Positions 59,113 through 64,000 of a stretch of DNA of 64,000 nucleotides are shown here, piece by piece; the stretch's first letter is position 1; every line of letters begins with the position of its first letter. The notes under the pieces were generated by a model, which worked only from the letters and a program-made list of their open reading frames with translations, searched no databases and was not told the DNA's origin. Both the position numbers and the translations under genes were made by a program. The DNA lies in the NCBI GenBank assembly GCA_025617745.1, contig CM046866.1, forward strand, positions 12,903,725 through 12,967,724. The letters run 5' to 3'. The stretch is from Heliocidaris erythrogramma (Eukaryota; Echinodermata; Echinoidea; Camarodonta; Echinometridae).

Positions 59113-59195
59113 CTACATACACATTGATCTAAAAGAATGTTTAAATCTAATAAACTGACATGTGTGAAGCCTAGAAGGTCTCCCATACTATTTTA

Positions 59196-60530
59196 AAGGG
59201 GAAGTAGACCCTAATATCAGTTTGGTTATAACAGCAGAAAAATAAGAGAAATATATCAATGAAACTTTAAGCAAAAGCAGATTTAAAAGAAGACACCACT
59301 GACAAATTTTAGCACTCTTACAATTTTTAATGTTATAAAACTAGTCAGATTGACCAAAAAACTCATCGCTCAGGTCGATAAAATCATAGATCTCGATTTT
59401 TAAAAAATAAATATTACAATATCTACTAGTACGAGCCGCAAAAATCTGTTACGTCACTGCAGCACTACTGGTTTTACCACGGCAAATCACGGTAATGCCG
59501 TTTTGGAGCAATACACAGATCGCTTTCACAGCGCCTATAAAAATGCTATTTGTGAGACAATTATGTATGACAAAAAGAAAATGTTATTCATTTTTCAGTT
59601 TTTGGTATTTTTGAATGTTATCTGCTGAAAAAATAAAGTGCTTTAGCAAAATTTTTTCACAATTTATCGAATTAATAAAATTAAAATTGGCACTACTGTT
59701 TGTGATCGTTCGTACGTGCTTCCCATTAACGCGTGTACTTTAAGGCACGCGCGGAAAGCTAATGCAGCAAGCTGCATTGTTTACGTTCTTATGTTCGCGA
59801 TATAGATAGCAAGTATGACATTAACATAAATTCCTGGTTAATCTTCAAGTAAAATCTGATCACATTCTTCAATAAGCTTGTAATGTAAGCTAAGGAGATG
59901 AATGAGGGATTTTCTGGGCGAAGAAAGATTGCTTGCTTGTAAAGATTTTGTGGGAGAATATGGTTGGTACAGCGTCTGGCTTTAGCAGCTTCCTGGGTTT
60001 GTATCCCAGGCACACTCTTGTAGGTTGGTCTCGAACGCCAAAACGTCAAAATGGTCTTCACAGACCACTCGAAAACGGGAATAAATGTACGTTTTGACGT
60101 TGAATTTGGTTGTTCCAATGTTCCTTATCCATACAGCACACCTTTCTCTATCCTTCTTTGGATCAGGGATGGCAAAAAAGGATTTTACGGGACAATTTCA
60201 CGATGATTCGAACAGTAAATTTACTTGGCACAACGGCATTTTTGCAACTCCACGAATATGTATGCATGCTATGCTATCGTCTGCTTTTACGGACGCGTAA
60301 CGCACACGCATTGTGGTGGAAACTCAAAGTGCTGCAATGACGTGACAGCTTTGGCCGACACGAGCCAATTTGCGTATCGACAGTGGCAAAAACATACTTT
60401 TTATATCAAAATATACGCACTTGTAGGCTGTTCACAAATTACAATTTCGATACTGATTAGTTCCTATGGACATGCAGAACAACATATTTTTTCAAAATTT
60501 GCCAGTGGTGTCTTCTTTTAAAGAAAGAAG
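59196..60530. mobile_element. Probable long inverted-repeat element (GACCCT family)
   Basis: Left end TTAAAGGGGAAGTAGACCCT; inner left TTAAAAGAAGACACCACTGA (about 59283) pairs with CAGTGGTGTCTTCTTTTAA (60503-60521). The outer right end appears lost. Same left-end vocabulary as 60665 and 61764. Confidence 0.5.
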
Positions 60531-60664
60531 ATAATAATTTTTCAAGTTGTAATTGAGATATACATGTAAATAGGCAACTCTGTGACATATCTTACGAGGT
60601 CTTCTCCCATTTGCCCTGTATTACAAAAATCATAAATTTCCATTTTCTCTATTAAAGAAAATAC

Positions 60665-61168
60665 TTAAAGGGAAAAAGTGGACCCTGATTAAAAGTTGGA
60701 TTTAAATGCAGAAAAATCAAAGAAACAGATCAGGGAAGGTTTGAGCAAAATACAATAAGAAATAAAGTCATGAATTTTTGAAATTGTAATCAGTCAAACA
60801 CAAATTGGCAACTCTGTGAGGTACATGTATCTTGCAAATTCCTCTCCCATTTGCCCTGTACTCCAAAACTCATTAATTTCCATTTTCTCTAAAGAAAATA
60901 TTCAATCCTACATGTACATGCACCTTACATATCATCATTGCTCATATATTTTTTACACAATAGCTGTATAAAACAAATTTATTCCTTCATCAAAAACAAA
61001 GAAAATAAAAATTTATGAAATTTCGGTACTGAGCAAATGGGAGAGGAGTTCGTAAGAATTCATAACTTTCTTATTTCATGTCAGATTTTTCTCATACTTT
61101 CACTTATTTCTCTAATTTTGCTTCTTTTATTCATATCGACTTAATACCAGGGTGGACTTTCCCATTAA
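60665..61168. mobile_element. TTAA-flanked long inverted-repeat element
   Basis: TTAA then AGGGAAAAAGTGGACCCTG; ends CAGGGTGGACTTTCCCA then TTAA. Arms of about 130 bp carry matching words (CAGAAAAATCAAAGAAA against the complement of TTTCTCTAATTTTGCTTC). Inside, CTCTCCCATTTGCCCTGTA is inverted relative to GCAAATGGGAGAGGAG. Confidence 0.65.
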
Positions 61169-61570
61169 AATCACGCACCCTCCATATAATCGATGCACAT
61201 ATGTTTTTACACAACCCCTGTATGAAAATAAATCTATTCCTGCTTTAACAACATTAAAGAAAACGGAAAATACATAATAATAATAATAATAATAATATTC
61301 CGTTTTTATATAGCGCCTAATACATGGTTGTGTTTCTAAGCGCTTTACAGATACATGTATATATATGAAATTTTCAGTACAGAGCAGATTGGTCAGGACC
61401 TTTGAAAGATATGCCACATGGTTGCTAATTTGTGTTTGACTGATTACAACTTCAAAAATTCATAACTTTCTGATTTATTATCAGATTTTGCTCAAACTTT
61501 CAGTAATCTGTTTCTCTCATTTTTCTGCTTTTATTAGAATCAACTAAATATCAGGGTGGACTTTTGAGTT
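61169..61570. repeat. Fragment of the same family plus AAT microsatellite
   Basis: AAT repeat at 61275-61298 followed by TTTTATATAGCGCC and AAGCGCTTTACA, the 3' end style of SINE/L2-like elements. 61420-61570 is a right-end piece of the family (ATCAGGGTGGACTTTT). Confidence 0.5.
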
Positions 61571-61763
61571 TTGTATTTGTTGTGCTTTTATATATGGCTA
61601 TACATGCCAACAGGTGACAGGTGACTCGAGACAGCCAAATTGTGGTCTGTCGTCTCCTTGAGATGTCTGTCTCTGGGCTGTATGTCCCCTTTTTAGTAGT
61701 CTTCATGCTTTGTTGAATAAAATACAACACGTATAATCTGCATGTGTTGTAGTATTACTTACA

Positions 61764-61910
61764 GAGGAAGTCCATCCTGATTATCAACTTGGTTTTAAAA
61801 GCAGAAAAATTAAAGAAAAAGATCAATGAAAGTTTGAGTAAAAAGAAATAGGAACGTTATGAATTTTTTTAAAGTTGCAATCAATCAAACACAAATTGGC
61901 AACTCTGTGA
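61764..61910 (+). repeat. Left-end fragment of the long inverted-repeat family
   Basis: GAAGTCCATCCTGATTATCA followed by GCAGAAAAATTAAAGAAA and CACAAATTGGCAACTCTGTG, the same order as 60680-60830. Confidence 0.6.
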
Positions 61911-62288
61911 CGTATCTTACGGGTTCCTCTCCCATTTGCCCTGTACCGAAAAAAATCAGAAGTTTCCATTTTCTCTACAAGAAAATATCATACATGTACA
62001 TGCACCTTACATTATATAATCATTTCACTTACGTTTTTACACAAACCTGTATAATACAAGTCTATTCCCTCATCAAAAACAAAGAAAATGAAAATTTATC
62101 GTATCTTACGGGTTCCTCTCCCATTTGCCCTGTACCGAAAAAAATCAGAAGTTTCCATTTTCTCTACAAGAAAATATCATACATGTACATGCACCTTACA
62201 TTATATAATCATTTCACTTACGTTTTTACACAAACCTGTATAATACAAGTCTATTCCCTCATCAAAAACAAAGAAAATGAAAATTTAT
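61911..62288 (+). repeat. Two identical 189-bp tandem copies
   Basis: CGTATCTTACGGGTTCCTCT begins at 61911 and again at 62100. I find no difference between the copies over 189 bases. The unit is part of the long inverted-repeat family. Because 189 is divisible by 3, a 143-codon open frame spans both; it is not a gene. Confidence 0.92.
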
Positions 62289-63334
62289 GAATTTTTGTGC
62301 ACGCAGCACAGATACAAATTCATCACGTAGGCCTACAGTTTTAGAAGAAAGAAGGCAAAATGTATTATATTCAAGGGATGGCTACATTACTCAAGCTTCA
62401 TTCAGAGATACATCTACACATACATGTAGATGGAGTGATTAATTGCGAGTCATAAATTGTCAAATTATGGGTAATTGTATTATCAATCACACAGTGGTGC
62501 TTATTTCAATCCGTCCTAATGCTCTTGTTTCCAAATTCATTCTCGTTATCTTGCAGATGTATTTAGCTCAATTTATTTTAGTTCATAAAGAGAAGGCTAC
62601 TCAAATATCAGAACACAGAAAACAGCAGAAAAATGCAGAAGAGTAAAGCAAGTTAGCTCTGAAAAGCATCAAAAGGATCTGCAAATCTATAAAAAAAAAA
62701 AAAAAAAGCTATGGAAAAATACAAATCTAAATTTCTTTTTCTTTAGGAAATTAAAGAACTACTACTGTGAGATTAGAAAATAGATTTTACCGAGGGGGGG
62801 GGGGGGGTATTTTCGCAGAGGATCACGAATTTAACAACATACTAAAATATTGCCAACATAAGTAGTCGGTTGTTTCTTGGTCAGAAACTTGCCACTAATC
62901 TTTGTGAAAGTATATCATCATTGCTGTTTGTAGATCTGAGAATTTCCCCGATCGCGATTTCAACCACTTGCAAAACAGTCTGGCTAGTCCGAATCGCGAA
63001 AATTTATGGTCATGAAAGTTATGGTGTACATACAATATTTTATTTTCTCTCATACTTGAGAATACTTGTAATATACATGTATGCACATCCACAATTGATC
63101 CACAATTTATTTCAGAAAGAAGATTTAGATATCACCTGCTGAGAGCCAGAAGGGCATTAACTCTAAGGAAAAGTATATGCATTACTGCCTTTCTGCCACT
63201 CATCTCGGTAAACGATATGCAGCAATGAACAAAGAGACATAACAGAATGCAAATTGCAGGCAATAGACATACAATTCACATGTACATGTAACCTTTATAC
63301 GATGAACATGCATACAAATGAGAAACCCCTCGTA
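62289..63334. other. AT-rich spacer
   Basis: No gene. A and G homopolymers at 62690 and 62794-62807 (14 G). Confidence 0.4.
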
Positions 63335-63722
63335 TTAACCCCTTCCATGCCACCTGGGGAGCGTTTCATCAAGCGTTTTGTCAGTGATTTTTACCGACTA
63401 ATTTGCTCTCAGCCAATCAGATGCAAGGATTTCAGTAGCTTATAACAGTTGTCGGTAAAAATCATTGACAAAACGCTTGATGAAACGCTCCCCAGATCTT
63501 TGAGCAATTGTCAAAAATGAACTTTCAATATTTAAATATTAACTTGTAATGATATTTTTTCTTGAGCAAACTGGGCAAAGATATTGCATAGGAATAAACA
63601 TTATATTGAAGGTACAGGTTTCTGTATGAGGAAGAATTTTCAAGCCATTCTGAGCCTAAACGAAATGTTCAACACTCCAACATTTGGGCGGAATTTGCCG
63701 CCCACGGCATGGTAGGGGTTAA
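63335..63722. mobile_element. TTAA-flanked element containing a nested MITE
   Basis: TTAACCCCTTCCATGCC (63335) and GGCATGGTAGGGGTTAA (63706-63722) are inverted with one mismatch, TTAA at the outside on both ends. The 138-bp MITE lies inside. Confidence 0.7.
63356..63493. mobile_element. 138-bp foldback MITE, copy 2 (nested)
   Basis: Same length and ends as 19795-19932 (GGGGAGCGTTTCATCAAG ... GATGAAACGCTCCCC), differing at only a handful of positions. Inserted 4 bases inside the left terminal repeat of the surrounding element. Confidence 0.85.
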
Positions 63723-64000
63723 GAGACATCATAGAATGCAAACTGCAGGCAATACACATACAATTCACATGTAACAGAAACCTGAACATGAATACAAGTG
63801 GAAAAACACCTCGTATTAGAGTAAAGCCCCATCATGCAACGATAGATCTAAGAGGGAGCAAAACAAAATGTTGTGGCTTAGAAACCTGATTTTGATCCCC
63901 GCAAATTTGCATACCGCACTTCATGTAAGCTATACACCTTCTCTCATTACCACGATGTGACTCTCTTGCGCTCTCGACAACACACAATGTAAGAGTATGC
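63723..64000. other. AT-rich spacer at the window edge
   Basis: Partly repeats 63237-63320 (AGAGACAT..AGAATGCAAA.TGCAGGCAATA.ACATACAATTCACATGTA), a local duplication about 485 bases apart that brackets the nested elements. Confidence 0.6.

Noticed and set aside
61859..62290. 143-codon open frame
   Set aside because: Two identical 189-bp repeat units read through because the unit is divisible by three; belongs to a transposon family.

Overview
The window is animal nuclear DNA: AT-rich, with introns, GT-AG splice sites, microsatellites, many short inverted-repeat elements and several non-LTR retrotransposons. The density of the TACATGTA word, SAP/SWIM and HARBI1-like transposon genes, TTAA-flanked inverted-repeat elements and repeats with a shared 'AATCAGATGCAAGGATTTCAG' type core suggest a marine deuterostome, most likely an echinoderm such as a sea urchin. 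The species is an inference from repeat style and was not tested by a search. I see no operons, rRNA, tRNA or CRISPR.

Two host genes stand out, both on the minus strand. (1) PDRG1, a small prefoldin-like subunit, could be rebuilt from five exons (29289-29372, 19262-19358, 18740-18817, 17948-18028, 9217-9311). All junctions keep frame and give a 144-residue protein spread over 20 kb. A TATA box and an E2F-like site lie just upstream. (2) A large zinc-finger gene at 38362-43019 carries two or three widely spaced fingers of the teashirt type (C-x2-C-x12-H-x5-H), a poly-His run, SUMO sites and a repeated NPL motif. Its short 5' exon was not found and may lie in the 43-64 kb region or beyond the window.

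Layout: 1-1330 decayed LTR element; 1394-1569 TA-flanked inverted-repeat element; 1975-2517 dead CR1/L2-like reverse transcriptase; 2580-3026 broken SAP/SWIM gene; 3222-8397 two broken HARBI1-like transposase genes, one containing a 205-bp exon repeated five times; 9217-29372 PDRG1. PDRG1 intron 4 holds an apparently intact I-type retrotransposon (about 10000-15240). PDRG1 intron 1 holds a minisatellite-bearing inverted-repeat element, a retrotransposon nested in an older one with a visible target duplication, and a 1.7-kb TTAA-flanked element with its own acidic reading frame. 29.4-38.3 kb is intergenic and full of short inverted-repeat elements. 43-64 kb has no gene I can name; it holds a 1.6-kb polypurine tract, a pyrimidine tract, a decayed 0.3-kb tandem array, foldback elements and a cluster of one long-inverted-repeat family.

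Most of the sequence is therefore transposon biology laid over two conserved genes. I did not find a defence or biosynthetic system. The most unusual items are the frame-breaking 205-bp exon array, the A/B higher-order minisatellite inside a transposon, the TTAA element with a host-like acidic reading frame, and the repeated NPL motif of the teashirt-like protein.
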